Assembly: GCA_964537715.1 (NCBI GenBank)
Contig: CAZIAH010000010.1
Coordinates: forward strand, 1-58,854
Source: CAZTZL01 sp964537715
GTDB lineage: Bacteria > Zhuqueibacterota > QNDG01 > DSAB01
Reading direction: 5' to 3'
DNA length: 58,854 nucleotides
The position numbers and the translations under genes are program-made. Below are positions 1-8,115 of the stretch, piece after piece. The notes below the pieces were generated by a model, which was given only the letters and a program-made list of their open reading frames with translations, was not told the origin of the DNA and did not search any database. Every line of letters starts with the position of its first letter. Position 1 is the first letter of the stretch.

Positions 1-2331
1 GGCGTGGTCAAACGGGATGTTATTCAGGTGGTCACACCGGGGACCGTGACGGACGAAAGGCTTCTGGAGTCGGTCCGCAACAACTATCTCTCCGCGCTGT
101 GCATGGTGGACAACCGTTACGGAATGGCATCGGTCGATGTTTCCACCGGAGAGTTCGTCGTGACGGAATTCGAACCGGAGAAATTGCTCGAAGAAGTGCA
201 TTCCATCGCCCCTTCGGAGATTTTGATCTCCGAAGAACAGGAAGAAACCTTGAAAGCCATTCTGGATCGATCGCAGCTTTCTCTGTTGATTACGCGGAGG
301 GAAGGATGGATTTTCACCAGGGAATATGGATACGAAACACTGACGAAACATTTCGGAACCACTTCGCTTAAAGGATTCGGTTGTGAAGATTTAGATGCGG
401 GGCTTTCCGCGGCCGGGGCAATCCTGACCTATCTTCAGGAAACGCAGAAAACCTCGCTCGCGCATATCCGGAAAATCAATGCCTATACCGACGATGATTT
501 CATGATGCTCGATCCGGCAACGCGGCGCAACCTCGAAATCGTCTCTCCGATGATGGGGGAAAATAAAACCGGCACGCTGATCTCGATCGTGGACAGAACA
601 CAGACATCGATGGGAGGAAGAACCCTCTCCGCGTGGATTCAGCGGCCGTTGAAAAAAGTACGGCCGATCCGGGAACGGCTCGACAGCGTGCAGGCACTCT
701 TCGAAAATAAATCGGTCCGACGGTCATTGAGCACGATTTTGAAAAACATGAACGACCTGGAACGACTTATTACCAAAATCGTGATGCGACATGCCAATCC
801 CCGTGATCTGGGTGCGCTGAAAAAGTCTTTATCTTTGATTCCAGATCTGACCGCAGCGCTCAAAGAAATCAAAACGGATCGGATCGGACAGATCGTGAAA
901 AATCTCGACCCGTGCAAGGAAGCGGTGGAAAGAATCGGCCAAGCCCTAATCGATGATCCGCCCGCTGTTTTGATCAACGGGAACGTCATCCGGCAGGGAT
1001 ACAGTAAAGAACTTGACGAGCTCAAGGAAACGGCGTTTTCAGGCAAAGATTGGATCGCCCGAATGCAGAAAAGCGAACGGGAAAGAGCCGGCATCCCCTC
1101 TTTGAAAGTGGGATACAACAAGGTCTTTGGCTATTATATCGAAGTGACCAAGCCCCATCTTTCCAAGATTCCGGAAGACTACATTCGCAAACAAACGCTG
1201 GTCAATGCCGAGCGCTTCATCACTCCGGAACTGAAAGAAATGGAGGAAAAAATCCTCCATGCCGAGGAGAAAATCGCCACACTGGAACAGGAGCTTTTCG
1301 ACCAGCTCCGGACCTTTGTTGCCACGTTCGCCGAACCGATTCAGACGAACGGCCGACTTATTGGCGAACTGGATTGTCTGCTTTCTCTGGCCGAAGTGGC
1401 CGAAGAGAACAAATATGTTAAACCCGAGGTGCACGAAGAGGACGACATTATCATCGAAGAAGGACGCCATCCCGTGGTGGAACAACTGCTCCCGGCCGGA
1501 GAGCCGTTCATCCCGAATGACGTCACAATGAATAATTCGGACGACCAGATTCTGGTAATCACTGGCCCCAACATGGCCGGGAAATCGACTTATATCCGGC
1601 AGGTCGGCCTTATCGTCCTGCTTGCTCAGATCGGCAGTTACGTTCCGGCCAAGTCGGCAAGCATCGGTCTAGTGGATCGTATTTTTACCCGCGTGGGCGC
1701 CCAGGACAATGTGGCCGGAGGGGAATCCACGTTTCTGGTCGAAATGAACGAGACGGCCAACATTTTAAACAATGCCACGTCGAAAAGTCTCATCCTGCTG
1801 GATGAAATCGGCAGAGGCACGTCCACTTTCGACGGTCTCTCCATCGCATGGGCCGTGGCCGAATATCTGCACAACCATCCAAAGGTGCAGGCCAAAACTC
1901 TCTTTGCGACCCACTACCACGAATTGACCGAACTTTCCCTCATTCTAAAGCGGGTGAAAAATTACAACGTCTCGGTCAGAGAATGGGGAGACCGCGTCGT
2001 CTTTCTGAGAAAAATCGTACCCGGCGGATGCGATCACTCCTACGGTATCCAGGTGGCGCGTTTGGCCGGTCTTCCGCCCGAAGTGATTTCCAGAGCTAAA
2101 GAGATTTTGAATAATCTGGAAGCCAACGAACTCACGCCGCACGAAATGCCCAAACTGGCCGTCGGCGCAGAACCTTCGATGAAAGTGGCAGAGCCGCAGC
2201 TGAATATGTTTGCCGAAGAGGAGAAAAAAATCCGGGAAGAACTGAAGGAACTCGATCTCGATCACATGACGCCGGTGGAGGCGATCAAGAAATTAGATGA
2301 ATTGAAGAAGTGGATTACAAGTAAAAAATGA
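1..2331 (+). CDS. mutS: DNA mismatch repair protein MutS (5' end missing)
   Basis: MutS recognises base mismatches and small loops and recruits MutL using ATP. This is the C-terminal ~776 residues; the frame is open to base 1 and the first residues match the family's VVTPGT region, so the N-terminal mismatch-binding domain lies outside the window. The connector, core lever and clamp domains come first. The ABC-type ATPase follows: Walker A GPNMAGKST near residue 522, the Walker B/signature region DEIGRGTSTFDG near 602, and the ATHYHEL switch. The tail after residue ~700 is the usual charged linker ending in a short helical segment. The internal GTG at base 4 is not a real start. Identity is certain; only the true start is unknown. 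Confidence 0.97.
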   Translation, partial: GVVKRDVIQVVTPGTVTDERLLESVRNNYLSALCMVDNRYGMASVDVSTGEFVVTEFEPEKLLEEVHSIAPSEILISEEQEETLKAILDRSQLSLLITRREGWIFTREYGYETLTKHFGTTSLKGFGCEDLDAGLSAAGAILTYLQETQKTSLAHIRKINAYTDDDFMMLDPATRRNLEIVSPMMGENKTGTLISIVDRTQTSMGGRTLSAWIQRPLKKVRPIRERLDSVQALFENKSVRRSLSTILKNMNDLERLITKIVMRHANPRDLGALKKSLSLIPDLTAALKEIKTDRIGQIVKNLDPCKEAVERIGQALIDDPPAVLINGNVIRQGYSKELDELKETAFSGKDWIARMQKSERERAGIPSLKVGYNKVFGYYIEVTKPHLSKIPEDYIRKQTLVNAERFITPELKEMEEKILHAEEKIATLEQELFDQLRTFVATFAEPIQTNGRLIGELDCLLSLAEVAEENKYVKPEVHEEDDIIIEEGRHPVVEQLLPAGEPFIPNDVTMNNSDDQILVITGPNMAGKSTYIRQVGLIVLLAQIGSYVPAKSASIGLVDRIFTRVGAQDNVAGGESTFLVEMNETANILNNATSKSLILLDEIGRGTSTFDGLSIAWAVAEYLHNHPKVQAKTLFATHYHELTELSLILKRVKNYNVSVREWGDRVVFLRKIVPGGCDHSYGIQVARLAGLPPEVISRAKEILNNLEANELTPHEMPKLAVGAEPSMKVAEPQLNMFAEEEKKIREELKELDLDHMTPVEAIKKLDELKKWITSKK

Positions 2332-2392
2332 AATGCAGTTATAAAAATACCTGTCGCCTTCAACTCGATTTAGGGTTTCATATTTTGAGAGT

Positions 2393-2411
2393 TCCCGAAA
2401 CGAGTTCGGGA
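2393..2411. repeat. 5-nt-loop hairpin repeat, copy 1
   Basis: Inverted repeat TCCCGAA / TTCGGGA around the loop ACGAG, followed by ATGACA. It shares the GAA-N5-TTC core with the hairpins that flank the GIY-YIG gene downstream. Confidence 0.8.
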
Positions 2412-2423
2412 TGACAAGGGGGG

Positions 2424-2516
2424 GATGTCATCCTGAATTTATTTCAGGACCTGGGTGGGTGGATTCCGGAATGATGCTGAAATAAGAGATGCCGAAACAA
2501 GTTCGGCATGACAGTT
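2424..2516. repeat. Left copy of ~95-bp repeat flanking the GIY-YIG gene
   Basis: This block starts with GATGTCATCC. It holds hairpin TCCTGAA-TTTAT-TTCAGGA at 2431-2449, then a spacer with GGATTCCGGAATGATGC, and ends in hairpin ATGCCGAA-ACAAG-TTCGGCAT at 2489-2509. A near-identical block begins at 2858 on the other side of the gene. Repeats of this style are dispersed in many bacterial genomes and often give spurious short ORFs. Confidence 0.85.
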
Positions 2517-2524
2517 TTTTATGT

Positions 2525-2842
2525 ATGAAAAGGTATTTTGTTTACATACTGACCAATAAATCGAATCGCGTTCTTTATATTGGCGTGACAAATAATTTGA
2601 CAAGAAGAATCTGGGAACACAAACAGAAACTGGTTGAAGGATTTACTCAGAAATACAATTGTACTAAACTGGTTTACTTTGAAGATACAGAGTCTGTTTA
2701 TGCGGCAATTGAAAGAGAAAAACAACTTAAGAATTGGCACAGGCGATGGAAGATTAATCTGATTACTGAGAACAATCCTGATTGGGAGGATTTAACCAAG
2801 AAATACAATTTGTTTGGAGATGCTGAAACAAGTTCAGCATGA
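2525..2842 (+). CDS. Small GIY-YIG nuclease domain protein, repeat-associated
   Basis: A 105-residue single-domain GIY-YIG protein of the UvrC-N-terminal/UPF0213 type. The fold is shown by FVYILTN near the start, LYIG as the second half of the signature, the LTRRIWEH helix with the expected catalytic Arg, and REKQLKNWHR carrying the metal-binding Glu. Family members cut DNA with a divalent metal, but the target of this short group is not established. I chose ATG 2525 because an upstream in-frame ATG at 2489 would put hairpin-repeat sequence into the protein. The C-terminus (AETSSA) is encoded by another hairpin copy at 2820-2840. The gene therefore sits exactly between repeats, which suggests it travels with them. 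Alternative: an ordinary housekeeping UPF0213 protein that landed beside repeats by chance. Confidence 0.85.
   Translation: MKRYFVYILTNKSNRVLYIGVTNNLTRRIWEHKQKLVEGFTQKYNCTKLVYFEDTESVYAAIEREKQLKNWHRRWKINLITENNPDWEDLTKKYNLFGDAETSSA
2820..2840. repeat. Hairpin repeat overlapping the GIY-YIG stop codon
   Basis: Inverted repeat ATGCTGAA / TTCAGCAT around loop ACAAG, followed by GACAG. It has the same loop as the hairpin at 2489-2509, and one stem pair is changed from C-G to T-A with both sides altered, so the pairing is kept. Confidence 0.85.
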
Positions 2843-2857
2843 CAGAAAAAGGGAAGG

Positions 2858-2973
2858 GATGTCATCCTGAATTTATTTCAGGATCTGGGTGGGGTGGATT
2901 CCGGAATGATGCTGAAATTAGAGATCCCGAAACGATACTGAAATGAATTCAGCACAAGGTTCGGGATGACAGT
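2858..2973. repeat. Right copy of the flanking repeat, with a nested hairpin
   Basis: Direct copy of the 2424 block: GATGTCATCC start, hairpin TCCTGAA-TTTAT-TTCAGGA at 2865-2883, and the same spacer. It ends in an outer pair TCCCGAA (2925-2931) and TTCGGGA (2960-2966) that contains a second small hairpin CTGAA-ATGAA-TTCAG (2938-2952). The nested arrangement looks like one repeat inserted into the loop of another. Confidence 0.8.
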
Positions 2974-3000
2974 TAATTGGATTTAGAATATATTAACGTT

Positions 3001-4209
3001 TTAATCCACCCCAAAAACTTTCCTAATAAACTCATCCCCGTGAAGCAATCCCAACACGCCGCCTTTGACGCTTTCTTCGTCGAAATTTTGAACCGCATCC
3101 GGTTTCGCGCGTGGACCCCATATCGCCACGGGAACAGGATCCCGGACATGCGCGCCGCTGACAATCGGCGTGGGATGATCCGGCAGAACGGCGACCACGG
3201 TCTGATCTTTCCATTTTCCCAAACCCTTGAGAATCCGCTGAATTAAACGGCGGTCCAGATCTTCGATACATCGAATTTTCAGTTTTATATTTCGATCATG
3301 ACCGGCTTCGTCCGGCGCTTCGACGTGGACGTAGACGAAATCGTGATCTTCCAATGCTCTTAAACAGCCATCGGCCTTGCCTTCGTAATTGGTGTCGTAC
3401 AGTCCGGTGGCGCCTTCGACCGGAATCACATCGAGACCGGCATAGATCGCCAACCCTTTGATCAGATCCACGGCGGAAATCGCGGCGCCGCGAATGCCGA
3501 ACCGCTGCCGGAAGGTTTCCATTTGGGGGCGTTTCCCCGGCGACCAGGGCCAGAGCGAATTCGCCGGCAGTTTCCCCTGGGCCATGCGCTTCCGGTTCAC
3601 GGGATGATCCATGAGAAAGGACTGAGATGCACGGATCATTTTGTTGAGTAGTTCCGTGGTCTCCCGTGCTTCCGGACGGAGAGGGCGAACGAGAAGCGAT
3701 TCGAATTCTTCGCCAAGATGATCGTGGGGAGGTGTGCAGTCGATATCCGGATTTCCTCCGGGATAAACGAGAAGATGCCGATAGCTGAGTCCCTGCGTGA
3801 ATTTTAAATTCCACGTTTTGAAATAGTCCCGGAGATCGTTGATCAGACATCCGGCTTCCTCATTGGTAATGTGACCGGAGGAATGGCTTTTGATTTTGCC
3901 TTCATCAATACAAATCAGATTCACCCTTAAAGCAAGATCGTTATCGGAAAGCTGCACGCCCAGACTGGCCGCTTCGAGCACGCCTCTGCCTTGGAACGTC
4001 GTTTTGGGGTCGTATCCGAGAACCGACAAATTGGCCACGGCCGATCCGGTCGGCATGTCATCGGGAATGGTTTTTAGCTGTCCCGCTCTCCCGAACCGGG
4101 CAATGGTATCCATCGCCGGTTTATCGGCCACCATCAACGGCGTCCGGTGATTCAGATCTGGAATCGGATAGTCCGCCATCCCATCGCCGAGAATCACGAT
4201 GTATTTCAT
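3001..4209 (-). CDS. ApgM-like phosphoglycerate mutase family protein, possible homoserine kinase
   Basis: A 402-residue alkaline-phosphatase-superfamily protein of the archaeal-type, cofactor-independent phosphoglycerate mutase family. Visible motifs are the N-terminal metal site ILGDGMADYP, the phosphorylated-Ser region TGSAVANLSVLGYDP, HVEAPDEAGHD, and DHPTPI near the C-terminus. ATG 4209 is the start: homology begins there, although the frame stays open further upstream inside thrC. The start overlaps the thrC stop as ATGA, so the two are almost certainly translated together. A sub-branch of this family (the TIGR02535 type) has been proposed as an alternative homoserine kinase in genomes lacking ThrB. 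The thrC overlap favours that role, making O-phosphohomoserine for threonine synthase. A glycolytic mutase role cannot be excluded from sequence alone. Confidence 0.9.
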   Translation of the reverse strand: MKYIVILGDGMADYPIPDLNHRTPLMVADKPAMDTIARFGRAGQLKTIPDDMPTGSAVANLSVLGYDPKTTFQGRGVLEAASLGVQLSDNDLALRVNLICIDEGKIKSHSSGHITNEEAGCLINDLRDYFKTWNLKFTQGLSYRHLLVYPGGNPDIDCTPPHDHLGEEFESLLVRPLRPEARETTELLNKMIRASQSFLMDHPVNRKRMAQGKLPANSLWPWSPGKRPQMETFRQRFGIRGAAISAVDLIKGLAIYAGLDVIPVEGATGLYDTNYEGKADGCLRALEDHDFVYVHVEAPDEAGHDRNIKLKIRCIEDLDRRLIQRILKGLGKWKDQTVVAVLPDHPTPIVSGAHVRDPVPVAIWGPRAKPDAVQNFDEESVKGGVLGLLHGDEFIRKVFGVD

Positions 4210-5555
4210 GAACCGTATTTCTCCTGAAGCAGACCGCGGAAGGCCGAATAATTGTTTGGCAAATTGAGATAGTGCTCCTTTTTGTTCTCTATGGCGCTCA
4301 GACTTTCCGGCACATCGGGAGAAAAACCGAGCAGCCCTTCGATCTCTTCCGGAAATTTCGCCGGATGCGCCGTTTCCACGGAAACCGTCAGCAAGTCGTC
4401 CGGCAGATTTTCCTCTTTGATAAAACGGTACAGACCGGCCCAACCCACGGCGCCGTGAGGTTCGAGAAGCAGGTGGTGGTTTTCCCAGGCGTTTCGAATC
4501 GTTTCCCTCGTTTCGTTATCATCGATACTCACGGACCAGAGTTCCCGATGCATCCATTCGATATCGGGCGGCTTGTGAATCACACCCACTTCATCCATCC
4601 ATCCGCCGTAAAGATCGATCACGCGTACAAAGTTGCTCGGATGTCCCACATTCATGGCATTGGAAATGCAGACGCGCGAGGGCACGATTTTTTGATAGAT
4701 CCCCTGCTTTAGAAAGACCGGCACTTCGTCGTTGGCATTGGTGGCAATGACGAGACGTTGAATTGGCAGTCCCATTCTTTTCGCCAGAAGGGCGCCCATC
4801 ATATTCCCAAAATTTCCCGACGGCACGGAAAAAACAATCGGCTCCCCCTCTTTGGCCAATTTACAATAAGAATACACATAGTAGACGATCTGCGGCAGCA
4901 GCCGGCCGATATTGATCGAATTGGCCGAGGTCAAAGAAAGATCGTTCAGAAAAGAATCGGCAAACGCTTTCTTGACGAGCGCCTGACAGTCGTCGAATTT
5001 CCCGTTTATTCCGACAATGGTGATATTCTCTCCCAATGTCGTCATCTGTTTTCTCTGTCGGTTGCTCACTTCGGAGGGCGGGAACAGGACCATGACTTTG
5101 ATATTCGGGATTTGGTAAAAGGCATGCGCGATCGCACTGCCCGTATCACCGCTCGTGGCCGTTAAAATGATCAGTTCCTTTTTGTCGTTTTCGAGAACGA
5201 CGCTGAACAGCCGTGCCATCATCTGCGCGGCAAAATCCTTGAAAGAAGCCGTCGGTCCCCGGTCCAGCCGCATGATGTATTGTCTGCCGGAAACCTGTTC
5301 CAGCGGCACATCGAAGGTGTACGCTTCCTTGCAAAGCCGAAGCAACCGGTTCGGAGACAGCGAAACGGGAACAAACTTGCCGATTACGAACCGGGCGATT
5401 TCCGGATAGGACTGTTTTCGAAGAACCTGGATTTCATCGGCGCTGATTTGGGGAATCTCCTTGGGAAGATAAAGACCTTTGTCTGGCGCTTGACCGGTGA
5501 TCAATGCCTTTCCAAATTCGACTTCGGGGGCGGTTTTGTTCGTACTGTAAAACAT
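4206..5555 (-). CDS. thrC: Threonine synthase
   Basis: A PLP enzyme converting O-phosphohomoserine to threonine and phosphate, the last step of threonine synthesis; 449 residues, as in the longer bacterial class. The N-terminus (FYSTNKTAPEVEFGKAL, then GLYLPKEIP) is typical. The PLP lysine is in SFKDFAAQMM near residue 107, and SGDTGSAIAHAF and SVPSGNFGNMMGALLAKRMG form the phosphate and cofactor pocket. ATG 5555 was chosen over an in-frame ATG at 5582 because AAGGA lies five bases before it and homology starts there. The stop overlaps the next gene's start (ATGA), coupling it to the ApgM-like gene. No thrA or thrB is in the window. Confidence 0.96.
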   Translation of the reverse strand: MFYSTNKTAPEVEFGKALITGQAPDKGLYLPKEIPQISADEIQVLRKQSYPEIARFVIGKFVPVSLSPNRLLRLCKEAYTFDVPLEQVSGRQYIMRLDRGPTASFKDFAAQMMARLFSVVLENDKKELIILTATSGDTGSAIAHAFYQIPNIKVMVLFPPSEVSNRQRKQMTTLGENITIVGINGKFDDCQALVKKAFADSFLNDLSLTSANSINIGRLLPQIVYYVYSYCKLAKEGEPIVFSVPSGNFGNMMGALLAKRMGLPIQRLVIATNANDEVPVFLKQGIYQKIVPSRVCISNAMNVGHPSNFVRVIDLYGGWMDEVGVIHKPPDIEWMHRELWSVSIDDNETRETIRNAWENHHLLLEPHGAVGWAGLYRFIKEENLPDDLLTVSVETAHPAKFPEEIEGLLGFSPDVPESLSAIENKKEHYLNLPNNYSAFRGLLQEKYGS

Positions 5556-5712
5556 GGCATTCCTTACTGTTTGATCATCCAACCACTCGAATATTGAAAT
5601 TAATATTAAGAATTAATCAATCACTTTCCAAGAAAAATTTTTCGATGTTTTGAAAAGGTCAATTTTATTTTGTGTTGACTAGACAGTTTTAAAAAAGAGC
5701 GGGGATTTGTTT

Positions 5713-7056
5713 TTATATTTCCCAAATTGTATCTTTAATGATTTCCGAAACCGTGGGATGGGGGAAAATAATTGTTTTGATTTCATCGATCTTGAATTTC
5801 TTCTCGATCATGGCAGCGGCGCCAAAGACGGTTTCAGAACAGACCCCGCCGACCATGAAAATACCGCAAATAGTATCGGTTTCTTTGTCCACAACGACTT
5901 TGCAGATTCCCCTTTCGTTCCCGTGTTCGGCGAAAAAACGCCCGTTCGCACGCATCGGAAGTGTCGCCACTTTGACTGAACGCCCCTGCGATTTGGCTTC
6001 AGTTTCACTGAGGCCCACACCGGCTACTTCCGGAGACGAATAGACTACCCAGGGAACTGCATTGTACCTCATGTAATCCGTTTCACCACATATCCGGTTG
6101 ACGGCCACCTCTCCCATTCGAGAAGCGGAATGCGCCAGCAGGGATTTGCCCGTCACATCGCCGATGGCATAGACATTGGGAAGGTTGGTACGCATTTCCT
6201 CGTCCACGTGAATCCCGTTTTTATCATATCGAATGTTCAGCACATCCAGACCGATCTCTCCGGTATTGGGTATTCTCCCTGCCGCAAGCAGAACACGATC
6301 CGCGGGGACGACGTGAGTTTCTTTCCCTTTTGTGAAATGAACACCCTCTTCATCCACCGACAATACCTTGGACGAGAGACGAAAGGTAACATCGGGCATG
6401 TTTTTCCGAAGCAGGGAACCGATATCCGGATCAAAGTTGGGCAGGATTTCGTCCATCATTTCGATCACGGTTACAGGAATACCGAGCATGCGAAAGTAGG
6501 AACCAAATTCGATCCCGATGGTCCCGCCGCCGATAATCACGACGTCTTTCGGCAAAACCTCCATTCCCAGCATTTCTTTGCTCGTCATGACAGACGGATG
6601 GTCGATCCCTTGAACGGACGGAATGGACGGCGAAGATCCCGTGGCAATAATGATCTGTTCTCCGCGGTATTTCGTCCCGCCGACATCAATCGTGTTCGGA
6701 TTGACAAGCTTTGCTTCGCCATACACCACAGTGACATGATGGCGTTTCATCAAATATTCTACGCCCCGTCTGACATTGGAAACGACCTGCTCTTTCCATT
6801 GCATGGCTTTGGTCAGATCGTAACGGGATTCCGATTCTACCACACCGAACAATTCGGAATGACGGCTCTGATAGAAGACCTTTGCGGAATGGAGAAGCGT
6901 TTTCGTAGGAATACAGCCGTCGTTGAGACAAACGCCTCCGAGATGTGCCTTCTCGATCAGGAGAACCGACTTTCCCCTTGCACCGGCCCGTTCCGCGGCC
7001 ACATATCCGCCCGGTCCGCTTCCGATAATGAGAATGTCAAAATTATGTTCGGACAT
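5713..7056 (-). CDS. lpdA: Dihydrolipoamide dehydrogenase (E3)
   Basis: FAD enzyme that reoxidises dihydrolipoyl groups of 2-oxoacid dehydrogenase or glycine-cleavage complexes with NAD+. The 447 residues contain the FAD-binding GSGPGGYVAAERA, the redox disulfide GGVCLNDGCIPTK (two Cys four residues apart), the NAD-binding GGGTIGIEFGSYF, the second FAD motif NVYAIGDVTGKSLLAH, and the C-terminal PHPTVSE whose His-Glu pair is the acid/base catalyst. It is slightly shorter than the usual 460-475. ATG 7056 is the start; an open frame further upstream is only a shadow of the next gene. It lies 14 bases after the homocysteine methyltransferase gene, so it is probably in that operon. No E1/E2 or gcv genes are nearby, so its partner complex is unknown. 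Confidence 0.95.
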   Translation of the reverse strand: MSEHNFDILIIGSGPGGYVAAERAGARGKSVLLIEKAHLGGVCLNDGCIPTKTLLHSAKVFYQSRHSELFGVVESESRYDLTKAMQWKEQVVSNVRRGVEYLMKRHHVTVVYGEAKLVNPNTIDVGGTKYRGEQIIIATGSSPSIPSVQGIDHPSVMTSKEMLGMEVLPKDVVIIGGGTIGIEFGSYFRMLGIPVTVIEMMDEILPNFDPDIGSLLRKNMPDVTFRLSSKVLSVDEEGVHFTKGKETHVVPADRVLLAAGRIPNTGEIGLDVLNIRYDKNGIHVDEEMRTNLPNVYAIGDVTGKSLLAHSASRMGEVAVNRICGETDYMRYNAVPWVVYSSPEVAGVGLSETEAKSQGRSVKVATLPMRANGRFFAEHGNERGICKVVVDKETDTICGIFMVGGVCSETVFGAAAMIEKKFKIDEIKTIIFPHPTVSEIIKDTIWEI

Positions 7057-7070
7057 AGAATCGACTCTGT

Positions 7071-7964
7071 TTATGACAACTTCAGTGAATGCACCTTCGA
7101 AGCGACCAGCCGGATGTGTTCGGGAGTCGTCCCGCAACAGCCTCCGACGATGTTGGCACCGGCCTGAATCAGAGCTTCCACGTGTCCGGCCGTTTCTTCG
7201 GGCGATTCCGGGAAAACCGTCTCTCCGTTTTGGACGACGGGCATGCCGGCATTCGCGTGAACCAGAATCGGAACGTCGGAATTCACGGATCGGATTTCGC
7301 GGACGATATCCACCATACGCGCCATCCCGTTTCCGCAATTGGTGCCGATGATGTCCGCTCCGGCATCCAAAAGTGCTGGAACCATCTCTGCTGGGGAGAT
7401 TCCCATCATAGTGCGGTATTCCCCGGAAACCGTTTTATCGAAAGTCATCGTACAAATCACTGTCAAATTTGTGTTTTCCTTGGCCGCTTTCACGGCGAAA
7501 CAGGCCTCATCCAGTGCAGACATGGTTTCGATACAGATCGCATCCGCGCCACCTTTTTGCAACGCTTCGGACTGAACTTTGAAATTATCGGACAACTGTG
7601 TTTCCGTCACCTCGCCCATCATGAGAATCTTGCCCGTCGGACCGATCGAGCCCAGCACGAAATGATCGTCCCCCGCGGCTTCCCGGGAGATGGCCGCAGA
7701 TACCTCGTTCAGTTCAGCCGTACGATTCGACAATCCATAATGCTCCAGCTTGAACGAACTCCCGCCAAAACTGTTGGTTTCGATCATGTCCGCCCCGGCA
7801 TGGATATAGCTTCGTGCAATGCCGAGCACTTCTTCCCTGTGGGTCACATTCCACAGCTCCGGGCATTCCCCGGGCTGAAGTCCCTTCCTGTGCAGGAAGG
7901 TTCCCCACGCGCCGTCGGAGACCAAGATTTCTCCGCACTTGATTCTATCGATGATCGTTGACAT
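7071..7964 (-). CDS. Homocysteine S-methyltransferase domain protein
   Basis: A stand-alone Hcy-binding methyltransferase domain of 297 residues, the fold of the MetH N-terminal module and of betaine-homocysteine methyltransferase. It starts with VSDGAWGTFLHRKGL. The zinc site is complete: one Cys in GTNCGNG and two in GGCCGTTPEH. The family transfers a methyl group to homocysteine to make methionine. The methyl donor is not evident, but a corrinoid protein is encoded just upstream in the same direction, so a methylcobamide donor is likely. GAGG lies seven bases before ATG 7964. There is no pterin-binding or activation domain in this gene or beside it, so it resembles one piece of a divided MetH. 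Confidence 0.92.
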   Translation of the reverse strand: MSTIIDRIKCGEILVSDGAWGTFLHRKGLQPGECPELWNVTHREEVLGIARSYIHAGADMIETNSFGGSSFKLEHYGLSNRTAELNEVSAAISREAAGDDHFVLGSIGPTGKILMMGEVTETQLSDNFKVQSEALQKGGADAICIETMSALDEACFAVKAAKENTNLTVICTMTFDKTVSGEYRTMMGISPAEMVPALLDAGADIIGTNCGNGMARMVDIVREIRSVNSDVPILVHANAGMPVVQNGETVFPESPEETAGHVEALIQAGANIVGGCCGTTPEHIRLVASKVHSLKLS

Positions 7965-8115
7965 GAGCGAACCTCATTCTAAATCGAGATTTAAAATTAT
8001 GGAAGGACAGCTTCGCCATGAATATGTACAAAACTATTACATCCAATTGTAAAAATCAATGAAATAATTCATTTGATGCGGTCATCTGGACAGCTTCTGA
8101 ATTGCAAGTTGTGTT

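Noticed and set aside
4210..4443. Upstream extension of the ApgM-like frame
   Set aside because: It lies inside thrC on the same strand in another frame, is low-quality sequence, and family homology begins at ATG 4209.
7057..7338. Upstream extension of the lpdA frame
   Set aside because: Arg-rich shadow of the homocysteine methyltransferase gene; the FAD motif begins after ATG 7056.
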